From NCBI RefSeq assembly GCF_000815105.2, contig NZ_CP010310.2:1426001-1490000 (forward strand): 64,000 nucleotides of DNA. The letters are read 5' to 3'. Origin of the DNA: Pandoraea pulmonicola. Its GTDB lineage: Bacteria; Pseudomonadota; Gammaproteobacteria; Burkholderiales; Burkholderiaceae. Both the position numbers and the translations under genes were made by a program. The notes below the pieces were generated by a model. It saw nothing but the letters and a program-made list of their open reading frames with translations, was not told the DNA's origin and did no database searches. Of the stretch, positions 7,165-14,927 are shown one piece after another (the first letter of the stretch is position 1; each line of letters begins with the position of its first letter).

Positions 7165-7482
7165 ATGAGCACTACGAACGATGATGACGGAAACGCAAAA
7201 CAAGAGAATGGGAAAGTCGAGGATCGGGGCGTTGAACTCGAAATCCCGAAGTCGCTTGCGCGTGAGGGCCATGTTGTCTGGTTCTACGAGCACAACAAGT
7301 ACCTTGGTTTCAAATGGAGCGAGCCGGCAGGAGAAATCAAGAAAGCGCATGTCACCGACCCGGAAAACGCGATCTATTTCGATACTTACGCGCATGCGGT
7401 GGTTGCGTCGGACAGATTGGTCAGCCCCAGCATCATTCTTTATTCGCCGGGCAGAGGGAAACCACCGAAAGTAAAGGGATAA
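7165..7482 (+). CDS. Small protein of unrecognised family, copy C
   Basis: 105 residues from the ATG at 7165 (GGGGG upstream; the frame is open back to 7114). An acidic, asparagine-rich N-terminus is followed by the family core: SLAREGHVVWFYEHNKYLGF, then GEIKKAHVTDPENAIYFDTY, AHAVVASDRLVSP and a basic GRGKPPKVKG tail. It is the intact paralogue closest to the broken copy B. The start of the next gene, the PLD-like protein, lies 60 bases downstream, so they may be co-transcribed. Function unknown. Confidence 0.75.
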   Translation: MSTTNDDDGNAKQENGKVEDRGVELEIPKSLAREGHVVWFYEHNKYLGFKWSEPAGEIKKAHVTDPENAIYFDTYAHAVVASDRLVSPSIILYSPGRGKPPKVKG

Positions 7483-7542
7483 AAATGACGCAGGGCCGTC
7501 GAACACGGCGGCCCCCGTTATCTGCAACAGTGGGGGCATAAG

Positions 7543-8250
7543 GTGGCAAAATTCTTGAACACCAGCGCGACAAGCTACTTTATTGAAGAGTTGATCAAAG
7601 GGGCTGTTGATCGACTGATTTTGATCAGTCCGTTTCTCAAGCTGAACGACCGAATAAGGGAGCTTCTATCGGACAAGAACCGTCTAAAGATTGACGTGAG
7701 GCTCATCTACGGCAAGAGCGCATTGCAGCCGCAGGAAATCGAATGGCTTCGAGGGCTCACCTACGTTCGCACGAGTTACTGCAAGAACTTGCATGCCAAG
7801 TGCTACATGAATGAGGAGCTGTGCGTCGTTACGAGCCTGAACCTCTACGAGTTCAGCCAGATCAATAATAACGAGATGGGGGTGCTTATCCGTAGGTCAG
7901 AGGATACGGATCTGTATCGAGATGCTTACGAAGAAGCTCAGCGCATTATTCGTATTAGCGAAGAAGATCGCATTTCGCTGGAGCGTCCCCGCAGAAGTGC
8001 CGTCGAAGAGGAAACACCGGAGGAGGGTGCGCTCTGTGAAACAATCGGCAAGCTCACGTCATCACGACTTGGTAGACGTCTTGGTATACGGACGAATGAG
8101 CTATTGGAGTGCGCTGTGGCTGCCGGGTATTTGGAGTTGAGAAACGGCGAGCATGCCCTCTCCGCTCTGGGAGCAAATTCCGGCATCGAGTTCGTGTCGA
8201 AATCTCGACATGGCGCTTACTATCTATGGCCCGAAAATATCTCCCTCTAG
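7543..8250 (+). CDS. Phospholipase D-like domain protein
   Basis: 235 residues from a GTG start (GGGGG about 7 bases upstream). The N-terminal 140 residues show one PLD/nuclease half-site: LILISPFLKL at residues 24-33, then LHAKCYMNEELCVVTSLNL with His-x-Lys, and a downstream N-E (NNNEMGVLI). A single HKD motif implies a dimer forms the active site, as in Nuc-type enzymes. After about residue 150 there is a basic linker and a small C-terminal domain that may bind nucleic acid. Single-HKD proteins of this sort occur near defence and mobile DNA; here it lies on the remnant island. Substrate unknown. Confidence 0.8.
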   Translation: MAKFLNTSATSYFIEELIKGAVDRLILISPFLKLNDRIRELLSDKNRLKIDVRLIYGKSALQPQEIEWLRGLTYVRTSYCKNLHAKCYMNEELCVVTSLNLYEFSQINNNEMGVLIRRSEDTDLYRDAYEEAQRIIRISEEDRISLERPRRSAVEEETPEEGALCETIGKLTSSRLGRRLGIRTNELLECAVAAGYLELRNGEHALSALGANSGIEFVSKSRHGAYYLWPENISL

Positions 8251-8472
8251 CACCTGCAAGCGAGTGACGGTGAGTTGCCAAATTGTATAAGTCTGGACTG
8301 GACCAAACAGGCAGCGTCAGATCGTCTGACTCGGTTCGGTCAATTACTGCCGCTCAAGCAATCCCGGATGCGGGCGCCCGGGCGACGCTCAACGGGCGAA
8401 TTTCGGCCAGGCGCCTATCGACACCGTTATATTGACTCTCGCTTGAGCACTTGATAGGATGAGACCACTTTC

Positions 8473-8510
8473 AAACGCCCTCCCGGTTCGCCGGGAGGGC
8501 GTTTCGTTTT
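8473..8510 (+). terminator. Rho-independent terminator
   Basis: Perfect 14-bp stem (AAACGCCCTCCCGG / CCGGGAGGGCGTTT) with a TTCG loop and a T-rich tail. It lies 220 bases past the PLD-like gene and just before the hydrolase, so it most likely ends transcription from the island genes. Confidence 0.85.
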
Positions 8511-8539
8511 GGTTCCTGCAACCAAAATGGAACCCTGGA

Positions 8540-9337
8540 ATGAAAGCCCCTCTTGAAATCCGTTCCGGCTCAGACGCCGGTCTCGGGTATGTGCAGTATG
8601 GCAATGGTCCCATTCGCGTGCTGGTCATGCACGACTGGCTCGGTGACCACTCCAGCTACGATGCAGTCATGCCTTGGCTCGATGGCCATGCGCTCACCTA
8701 CGTTTTCGTCGATTTACGCGGCTACGGGCAATCCATCAACCTGGACGGTGAATTCACGGTCGAGGAGATTGCAGCCGATTGCCTCGTGCTCGTTGACCGA
8801 CTTGGTTGGAGGCACTTCCATATCGTCGGCCACTCGATGACCGGGATGATCACACAACGCATCGCGGCGGACGCTCCGTCTCGCGTCACAAGCGCGATCG
8901 CTGTATGTCCCGTTTCCGCAGCTGGAAATCAATTGAGTCCGGATGCGCTGGCTTTTTTTGCCAGCACGATAGAAGACGACGATGCCCTTCGGCGGTTGTT
9001 CAGTTTCGTCACCGGGGGGCTTTCCGATGGATGGGCTGAGCGCAAGGTGCGACAAAGTCGTGACACAGTCTCATCGGCCTGCCGGCGGAGATACCTCGAA
9101 ATGCTGGTGACGGCCAACTTCGTCGACGACGTGCGGGGCCTTGAAACGCCTTATCTGGTCATTGTCGGAGATAAAGATCCCGGTCTTGATTCGGAGGCAA
9201 TGCTGCACACATTTCTCGCGTGGCATCCGAACGCAGAACTGCACGTTATCTCGAACTGCGGACATTACCCGATGCAGGAGTGCCCGCCTTATTTCGCCAC
9301 CGTTATCGAACATTTCCTGAAGCGCAAGGCTACTTGA
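8540..9337 (+). CDS. Alpha/beta hydrolase
   Basis: 265 residues when started at 8540; the longer frame from 8459 would run through the terminator hairpin, so it is rejected. The fold is clear: YVQYGNGPIRVLVMHDWLGD oxyanion loop, FVDLRGYGQS strand, nucleophile elbow GHSMTGM (Ser in G-H-S-M-T-G), an acid in VIVGDKDPG and a catalytic His in SNCGHYPMQE. It resembles haloperoxidase or ester-hydrolase type family members; the substrate cannot be assigned. It is the last intact gene before the integrase fragment and tRNA-Leu. Confidence 0.85.
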   Translation: MKAPLEIRSGSDAGLGYVQYGNGPIRVLVMHDWLGDHSSYDAVMPWLDGHALTYVFVDLRGYGQSINLDGEFTVEEIAADCLVLVDRLGWRHFHIVGHSMTGMITQRIAADAPSRVTSAIAVCPVSAAGNQLSPDALAFFASTIEDDDALRRLFSFVTGGLSDGWAERKVRQSRDTVSSACRRRYLEMLVTANFVDDVRGLETPYLVIVGDKDPGLDSEAMLHTFLAWHPNAELHVISNCGHYPMQECPPYFATVIEHFLKRKAT

Positions 9338-9412
9338 GCCCGATGGCTGAAGGCAAGCTGCAAGCGGACGTATTCGGGCGCGGGCTCGAATTGTCCGCTC
9401 CGGGTTGGTTAG

Positions 9413-9580
9413 CATCCCGCAGACGCGCTTGGGTTTGACGAGAAGAACATTCGCGACGGTAGGTTGTGCGTGCAACAAGGCAAGACGGGCAAGCGAATTC
9501 GAAACTCGATACAGGGGAGGCTGGCGGAGGTTCTCGAAACGAAATTGCGGAGCAAAAATAGAATTGCGGAGCGGGGATGA
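9413..9580 (+). pseudogene. Tyrosine recombinase (integrase) fragment
   Basis: About 55 codons read ADALGFDEKNIRDGRLCVQQ and then GKTGKRIRNSIQGRLAEVLE. This is the part of the catalytic domain around the beta-hairpin with the conserved catalytic lysine (K-T-G-K), which in full integrases follows the first catalytic arginine. The Arg-His-x-x-Arg and Tyr motifs are absent and the frame stops at 9578. Its place, 26 bases from the tRNA-Leu 3' end, is where island integrases normally sit. Confidence 0.6.
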
Positions 9581-9605
9581 ACCACCGAACGCCTCGGAAA
9601 GGCTT

Positions 9606-9621
9606 TGGTGCCCAGGGCCGG
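9606..9621. repeat. 16-bp direct repeat at the tRNA-Leu 3' end (candidate attR)
   Basis: The tRNA 3' terminus on the plus strand, identical to 2650-2665. Together they bracket a segment of about 7 kb. Confidence 0.6.
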
Positions 9622-9690
9622 AATCGAACCGGCACGCCTTGCGGCGGGGGATTTTGAGTCCCCTGCGTCTACCAATTTCACCACCTGGGC
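9606..9690 (-). tRNA. tRNA-Leu (anticodon CAA)
   Basis: An 85-base tRNA on the minus strand with encoded CCA. Acceptor GCCCAGG pairs with CCTGGGC; D-loop GTGAAATTGGTAGAC; anticodon loop CTCAAAA giving anticodon CAA (reads UUG); a class II variable arm CCGCAAGGCG; T-arm GCCGGTTCGATTCCGGC. All arms pair, so it should be functional despite serving as a presumed integration site. Confidence 0.97.
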
Positions 9691-9806
9691 AGGTGTGCGT
9701 TCACCGGACGGTGTCGCAGCGTGTCGTTCGGCGCACCCGCAGGCCCACCGGACGAAGGCGAGATTATGACTGAAATTTGCCTCGGCCACAAGCCCACCCA
9801 CGACCG

Positions 9807-10691
9807 TCAGTGAACCTGCTGCTGGCTCTCGAGAACGCGCAGCAGGGACGACGTGTCGTCGTGCCCCCAGCCGTGCTCCATCAACGCCGTCAACTGACCC
9901 TTCACCAGCGACAGCGCAGGCAACGACAGGCCGGCATCGGCGACCGCGTCGAGGATCATCGAAAAGTCCTTGTCGTGCAGCCGCGCTTCGATGCCCGCCG
10001 AGAAGTCCCGGTGCGCCATCTTCGGGCCCATCATGTCGAGCATCCGGCTGCCCGCAAGCCCCTGCGAAATCGCCTCGATGATCTTGTCCTGATCCACGCC
10101 GTTGCGCGCCGCAAACAGCATCGCCTCGGCAATGCCCTGGATGTTGATCACCTGCACGATCTGGTTGCACGCCTTCGCCACCTGCCCGGCACCAACGTCG
10201 CCCACATGCGTGATCGTCGTGCCCAGCACCGACAGCAACGGTTTGACCCTTTCGAAATCCTCGCGCGAGGCGCCGACCATGATCGACAGCGATGCGTCCG
10301 CCGCACGCGCGGGGCCGCCGGACACCGGCGCGTCCACGAGCCGGACGCCACGGCGCGCCAGACGCTCGGCCATGCGCCGTGTCGCCTCCGCCGAGATCGT
10401 GCTGTGATCCATGCAAATCGTGCCGGGACGCGCACCATCCACCACCCCGTTCTCGCCAAGCAACACGGCCTCGACATCCTGGGTCGTGGTGACGTTGGTG
10501 ATCACGAAATCGGCCTGCGCCGCGGCGAGCGCCGGCGTCGCAAAAAACGTTGCGCCTTTCTCGACGAACGGCGCGGCCACCTCGGACCGGCGGGCGTACA
10601 GATGCAGCCGATGACCCGCCGCCATCAGATGGCGAACCATCTGGCCACCCATGGCGCCCAGCCCGATGAATGCAATGGTGTAAGTCGTCAT
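9807..10691 (-). CDS. NAD(P)-dependent beta-hydroxyacid dehydrogenase (GarR/3-hydroxyisobutyrate dehydrogenase family)
   Basis: 294 residues, full length for the family. The N-terminal Rossmann domain has GLGAMGGQM at residues 10-18; the substrate site is DAPVSGGPARA and the catalytic lysine lies in GAGQVAKACNQ. Tartronate semialdehyde reductase, 3-hydroxyisobutyrate dehydrogenase and related enzymes share these motifs, so the substrate is uncertain. The gene begins 7 bases after the stop of the upstream periplasmic binding protein, which makes a two-gene operon and hints that the imported ligand is metabolised to a hydroxyacid. Confidence 0.85.
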   Translation of the reverse strand: MTTYTIAFIGLGAMGGQMVRHLMAAGHRLHLYARRSEVAAPFVEKGATFFATPALAAAQADFVITNVTTTQDVEAVLLGENGVVDGARPGTICMDHSTISAEATRRMAERLARRGVRLVDAPVSGGPARAADASLSIMVGASREDFERVKPLLSVLGTTITHVGDVGAGQVAKACNQIVQVINIQGIAEAMLFAARNGVDQDKIIEAISQGLAGSRMLDMMGPKMAHRDFSAGIEARLHDKDFSMILDAVADAGLSLPALSLVKGQLTALMEHGWGHDDTSSLLRVLESQQQVH

Positions 10692-10698
10692 GCCGCTA

Positions 10699-11868
10699 TC
10701 AGTCCGAGACGTACACGAACTTCCCGTTCTTGATCTGGCCCATCACGCCCGCGCGCTGATCCAGCCCCACGTGATCCTGCGGGCTCAGGTTCATGATGCC
10801 GTTCGGAATCGCGAGATTGTGCGTGGACTCGAGCGCTTCGCGCAGCGCCACACGGAACGCCGGCGTGCCAGGGGCGGCCGTCTTCGCGGCGCGCGGCACC
10901 GCATCGTTGAGCAAGTCCCATACGCCATAGGCGTCAGCCGCGAACTGAGTCACCGTGTCCGCGCCGTACTTGGCCTCGTACTTCCTGGTGAAAGCCAGCG
11001 CGGCCGTGCGCGCCGGATGCCCCGCCGGCAACGTCTTGGCGACGACGCCCGGTTGCGTCGGGAACAACGTGCCTTCGACATCCTTGCCGCCTACGCGAAC
11101 GAAGTCATACGTGGCGATGCCATGCGTCTGGTAGATCTTTCCACTGTAGCCGCGTTCCTGCAGCGTGCGCTGCGGCAACGCGGCCGGGGTGCCGGAGCCG
11201 GCCACCAGAATCGCATCCGGCTTGGCGGCCATCAGCTTGAGCACCTGGCCGGTGACGCTCGTATCCGTGCGGTTGAAGCGCTCCTGCGCCACGATCTTGA
11301 GCTTGCGCAGTTCGGCAAACTTCGAGAATTCCTTCCACCAGCTCTCGCCGTAGGCGTCGGCAAAGCCGATGAAGCCCACCGTCTTGACGCCGTGATTGGC
11401 CATGTAGCGCGTCATCACGTCGGCCATGGCGGAGTCGTTCGCGGCCATCTTGAATGCCCAGCGGCGCTTGGCGTCCTGAGGCTCCACGGCGACCGCCGAG
11501 CCGATCAGCGTGATCATCGGCGTCTCGGCCTCGGAGATCGGGTCGAGCATGGCCAGCGCGCTCGGCGTGATGTTCGGACCGACGATCACGTCGACCTTGT
11601 TCTCGCTGATGAGCTTGCGTGCGTTCTTCACGGCCGTACCCGGGTCGGAGCCGTCGTCGAGGAACACGTAATGCGCTTTCTGGCCGCCGATCTGATCGGG
11701 CCAGAGCTGCATGGCGTTCTTGCTGGCGATGCCGATGGCGGCAGCCGGGCCGGTCGACGACAGATCGATGCCGACGGTGATGTCGGCGTGGGCTGCCGTC
11801 GCCATGCCGGCGAGGGTCATGGCAAGCACCACGCCCGACAGGCGGATGCCGCGAAGAGCTGAGCGCAT
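10699..11868 (-). CDS. ABC transporter substrate-binding protein (LivK-like type I fold)
   Basis: 389 residues from the ATG at 11868 with AAGGAG 7 bases upstream. A cleavable signal peptide (LSGVVLAMTLAGMATAAHA) leads to DITVGIDLSSTGPAAAIG, the start of a branched-chain amino acid type binding protein. The fold then has VDVIVGPNITPSALAM and the hinge segments typical of the family. Membrane and ATPase components are not adjacent, so it must use a transporter encoded elsewhere or act as a stand-alone receptor. It is transcribed ahead of the hydroxyacid dehydrogenase. Confidence 0.88.
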   Translation of the reverse strand: MRSALRGIRLSGVVLAMTLAGMATAAHADITVGIDLSSTGPAAAIGIASKNAMQLWPDQIGGQKAHYVFLDDGSDPGTAVKNARKLISENKVDVIVGPNITPSALAMLDPISEAETPMITLIGSAVAVEPQDAKRRWAFKMAANDSAMADVMTRYMANHGVKTVGFIGFADAYGESWWKEFSKFAELRKLKIVAQERFNRTDTSVTGQVLKLMAAKPDAILVAGSGTPAALPQRTLQERGYSGKIYQTHGIATYDFVRVGGKDVEGTLFPTQPGVVAKTLPAGHPARTAALAFTRKYEAKYGADTVTQFAADAYGVWDLLNDAVPRAAKTAAPGTPAFRVALREALESTHNLAIPNGIMNLSPQDHVGLDQRAGVMGQIKNGKFVYVSD

Positions 11869-12113
11869 GGGGTCTCCTTGTGGTCGAATCGCATAAGGAT
11901 ACCGCACCGCTTACGTTCGACCACCGAAGAAAAATAGTGCTTGGCCCGTTCGGCCGGTCAGGCTCCGTTTGCGCGGGTTTCGGGACGCGAATGTGGCAGG
12001 GCCACGATCGTCACGGCGCGCTGCGCGTCAGCCGCCCGCGTGCCTCGGCGGACGCGTCCGAAGGGGCGCCCCACTATATATAGAGAGGCATCGTCAGGCA
12101 TGCCCCGCGGCGA

Positions 12114-13055
12114 TCAAAGCTCGTAATTCTCGTGTTCGCCACGCAGCGCCTGCTCCACGAGCTTGCGGGTGAGGATCGGCGAGAGCAGTTCGACCATGGT
12201 GAAGACGTAGCCGCGTAGATACGCACCCTGCTTGAGCGCGACGCGCGTGACGTTCGTGCCGAACAGATGCCCGACCTGGACGGCGCGCAGGTTGCGATCG
12301 CGCTCGGGGTCGAAAGCCACCCCCGCCAGAATGCCTACCCCCAGCCCCAGTTCCACATACGTCTTGATGACGTCGGCGTCGATCGCCTCGAGCACGATGT
12401 CCGGCTGCACGTGGCGCAGCGCGAACGCCTGATCGATCTTGGCGCGCCCGGCGAACTGCGGGTCGTAAGTGATCAACGGGTACTTGGCGAGATCCTCGAT
12501 GCCGACCGACGACAGTTGCAACAGCGGATGGTCCGGCGGTACCACGGCCACGTGCTGCCATTGGTAGCAGGGCAGCGACACCAGGTCCTTGTAGCCGGCG
12601 ATGGCCTCGGTGGCGATGGCCAGATCGGCCTGGTCATGCAGCACCATCTCGGCGATCTGCGTCGGGCTGCCCTGGAGGATCGACAGTCGCACCTTCGGGA
12701 AGCGCCTCTTGAACTCGGCCACCGCGTGGGGCAGCGAATACCGGGCCTGCGTGTGCGTCGTGGCAATGGTGAGGCTGCCCTGATCCTGGGCGGCGTAGTC
12801 CTTGCCGATCCGTTTAAGGCTTTCCACCTCGAGAAGGATGCGCTCGACGGACTCGAAGATGATGCGCCCCGGCTCCGTCAGGTTACGGATGCGCTTGCCG
12901 TGCCGGGCGAAGATGTCCACCCCGAGCTCTTCCTCGAGTTCGATGATCGCCTTGGAAACCCCCGGCTGGGAAGTAAACAGTGCCTTGGCGGCCTCCGTCA
13001 GATTGAAGTTCTGGCGGACGGCCTCGCGAACGAAACGGAATTGATGCAGATTCAT
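12114..13055 (-). CDS. cysB: CysB, LysR-type regulator of sulfur assimilation
   Basis: 313 residues from the ATG at 13055 (MNLHQFRFVREAVRQNFNLT). The helix-turn-helix is EAAKALFTSQPGVSKAIIEL. The inducer domain has the sulfate/O-acetylserine site TTHTQARY and QGSPTQIAEMVL, specific to CysB/Cbl. It is divergent from the TauE-cysHDN-cobA cluster across a 133-base AT-rich gap (13056-13188) that should contain its operator. CysB activates sulfate reduction genes when sulfur is limiting and is expected to autoregulate. Confidence 0.92.
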   Translation of the reverse strand: MNLHQFRFVREAVRQNFNLTEAAKALFTSQPGVSKAIIELEEELGVDIFARHGKRIRNLTEPGRIIFESVERILLEVESLKRIGKDYAAQDQGSLTIATTHTQARYSLPHAVAEFKRRFPKVRLSILQGSPTQIAEMVLHDQADLAIATEAIAGYKDLVSLPCYQWQHVAVVPPDHPLLQLSSVGIEDLAKYPLITYDPQFAGRAKIDQAFALRHVQPDIVLEAIDADVIKTYVELGLGVGILAGVAFDPERDRNLRAVQVGHLFGTNVTRVALKQGAYLRGYVFTMVELLSPILTRKLVEQALRGEHENYEL

Positions 13056-13188
13056 TTGTATAACTTTAGAAAATATACAAACAATTTTTAATTCGTTTGA
13101 AGTATATAGCCTTTTCATTACAGTGGGTGCCACTGTTTCGATAACGTTATTCCCATCAGGCATTTAGACCCCACCAGGAACGTCATTC

Positions 13189-13965
13189 ATGTCGCTGTGG
13201 CTCGAACCCATTTCCGGATTTGGCGTCGGCCTGCTGGTTGGCCTGACCGGTGTGGGTGGCGGCTCGCTGATGACGCCCCTGCTGACGTTGCTGCTGGGCT
13301 ATGCCGCGCCGGTCGCGGTCGGCACCGATCTGGCGTTTGCGGCCATCACGAAGAGTTTCGGCACCGTGGCGCACCGTGCGCACGGCCACGTGAAATGGCG
13401 CATCGTGCGTCTTCTGATCCTCGGTGCGCTGCCCGCGGCGCTGGTGATGATCCTGACGCTCAAGCGCCTGGGCGGGATTGACGACGGCGCGTTGCACGTC
13501 ATCAAGCTGACGATCGCCGCTTCGGTCCTGCTCACGGTGCTCTCGCTGCTGTTCCGCGCGAAGCTGCTCGCCACGCTGCGCGCCCATCCGAGCTGGCAAC
13601 TGACCGGATTTGCACAGGTCGCGGCGACCGTGCTGGTAGGCGCGGTGATCGGCGCGCTCGTCACGATTTCCTCGATTGGCGCCGGCGCCGTTGGCGCGAC
13701 GCTGATCCTGATGCTGTACCCGCAATTGGAGCCGGCCGAAGTCGCCGGTACCGATATCGCCTATGCGGTGCCGCTCACGGCCATTGCCGCGTTGGGTCAT
13801 ATCTGGCTCGAGACGGTGCACTGGGCGCTGCTCGGCAGTCTGTTGATTGGCTCGCTGCCCGGCATCTGGCTGGGCGCGAAGCTCGCCCGCCACTTGCCCG
13901 AGCGCATCGTGCGCGGGGCGCTGGCGGCGACGCTCACGCTCGCGGCGGTGAAGCTGGTCGGCTGA
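13189..13965 (+). CDS. TauE/SafE-family (TSUP) sulfur-compound transporter
   Basis: 258 residues, almost wholly hydrophobic with about seven to eight membrane helices. The opening GVGLLVGLTGVGGGSLMTPL is the signature glycine motif of the TSUP family and its second copy appears as GAVIGALVTISSIGAGAVGA. Family members move sulfite, sulfoacetate or other organosulfur anions. Sitting first in the CysB-facing cluster, it is probably a sulfate or sulfite permease. An AGGAA site precedes the ATG. Confidence 0.85.
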   Translation: MSLWLEPISGFGVGLLVGLTGVGGGSLMTPLLTLLLGYAAPVAVGTDLAFAAITKSFGTVAHRAHGHVKWRIVRLLILGALPAALVMILTLKRLGGIDDGALHVIKLTIAASVLLTVLSLLFRAKLLATLRAHPSWQLTGFAQVAATVLVGAVIGALVTISSIGAGAVGATLILMLYPQLEPAEVAGTDIAYAVPLTAIAALGHIWLETVHWALLGSLLIGSLPGIWLGAKLARHLPERIVRGALAATLTLAAVKLVG

Positions 13966-13994
13966 CACCCCACAAAACACAAGGAGTTCGCGAC

Positions 13995-14798
13995 ATGCGA
14001 AACGAAACACGTCCCGACGCCGCTGTCCAGGCGGCACAGGCCGCCGTGCCGTTGACCGCCGCCGATGCCGAGCATCAGGACATGGCGCTGCTCGACGAAA
14101 TGGAAGCCGTGCTGGCCGAGCGTCTTGCGCGCATCGCGGGCTCGCATCGCAACGTGAAGTTCGCCAGCAGCCTGGCCGCCGAAGACATGCTCATCACGCA
14201 CGTGATCCTGCGTCAGCAACTGCCGATCACCGTTTTCACGCTCAATACCGGGCGTCTGCACGCTGAGACGCTGGGCATGATCGATCGCATCAAGTCGCGC
14301 TACGGCTATGACGTCGTGCAGTACGCACCGCAAGCCGAAGCTGTCGACGCGTACGTTGCCGAGCATGGCGCGAATGCCTTTTACGAAAGCGTGGACCTGC
14401 GCAAGGCGTGCTGCCAGATCCGCAAGGTCGAGCCGCTGGGGCGCGCCCTGGCCGACGCCGACGCGTGGCTGACCGGCCAGCGTCGCGAGCAGTCCGTCAC
14501 GCGCGGCGAGCTGGCATTCGCCGAGCATGACGACGCGCGTGGCATCGCGAAGTACAACCCGCTGTTCGACTGGACCGAGGCGCAGGTGTGGGCGTATCTG
14601 ACGGCACGCGATGTGCCGGTCAATCCGCTGCACGCGCGCGGCTACCCGAGCATCGGCTGCGAGCCGTGTACGCGTGCCATCCGCCCCGGTGAAGACAGCC
14701 GCGCCGGACGCTGGTGGTGGGAGTCGCGCGACAGCAAGGAGTGCGGCTTGCACGCGAGCAACTTGAGCAGGATCCCGGTCTCGGTGCAGTCGAGCTGA
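13995..14798 (+). CDS. cysH: Adenylyl-sulfate (APS) reductase, thioredoxin-dependent
   Basis: 267 residues. Reduces adenylyl sulfate to sulfite and AMP. It carries the iron-sulfur signature that separates APS reductases from PAPS reductases: Cys139-Cys140 (KACCQIRKVEPL) and Cys222-x-x-Cys225 (GCEPCTR). The C-terminal catalytic cysteine is in ECGLH. The PP-loop type nucleotide site is SSLAAEDM. No CysC kinase is present, consistent with a direct APS route. It begins 29 bases after the transporter with a good AAGGAG site. Confidence 0.93.
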   Translation: MRNETRPDAAVQAAQAAVPLTAADAEHQDMALLDEMEAVLAERLARIAGSHRNVKFASSLAAEDMLITHVILRQQLPITVFTLNTGRLHAETLGMIDRIKSRYGYDVVQYAPQAEAVDAYVAEHGANAFYESVDLRKACCQIRKVEPLGRALADADAWLTGQRREQSVTRGELAFAEHDDARGIAKYNPLFDWTEAQVWAYLTARDVPVNPLHARGYPSIGCEPCTRAIRPGEDSRAGRWWWESRDSKECGLHASNLSRIPVSVQSS

Positions 14799-14927
14799 CC
14801 GCCACCGAGCGCCCCCGGGCAAGTGGATCCTGCAACGGCAGGACAAATGAGGATGTGACGCCCCCACTGCGCACATCGCAGCAAACGGAACCACAGAGTC
14901 AACGCAATCGTAAAGGAAGGGAACACT

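Noticed and set aside
8459-8539. Upstream extension of the hydrolase frame
   Set aside because: It runs through a strong terminator hairpin and has no ribosome site; the start at 8540 is preferred.
9405-9773. Plus-strand frame across the tRNA-Leu
   Set aside because: Overlaps the tRNA on the opposite strand and is a shadow; the integrase fragment is in another frame.
13139-13150. CGATAACGTTAT palindrome near cysB, also at 39317-39328 upstream of the SIMPL gene
   Set aside because: Only two copies, unrelated genes and different distances; could be chance in AT-rich promoter DNA.
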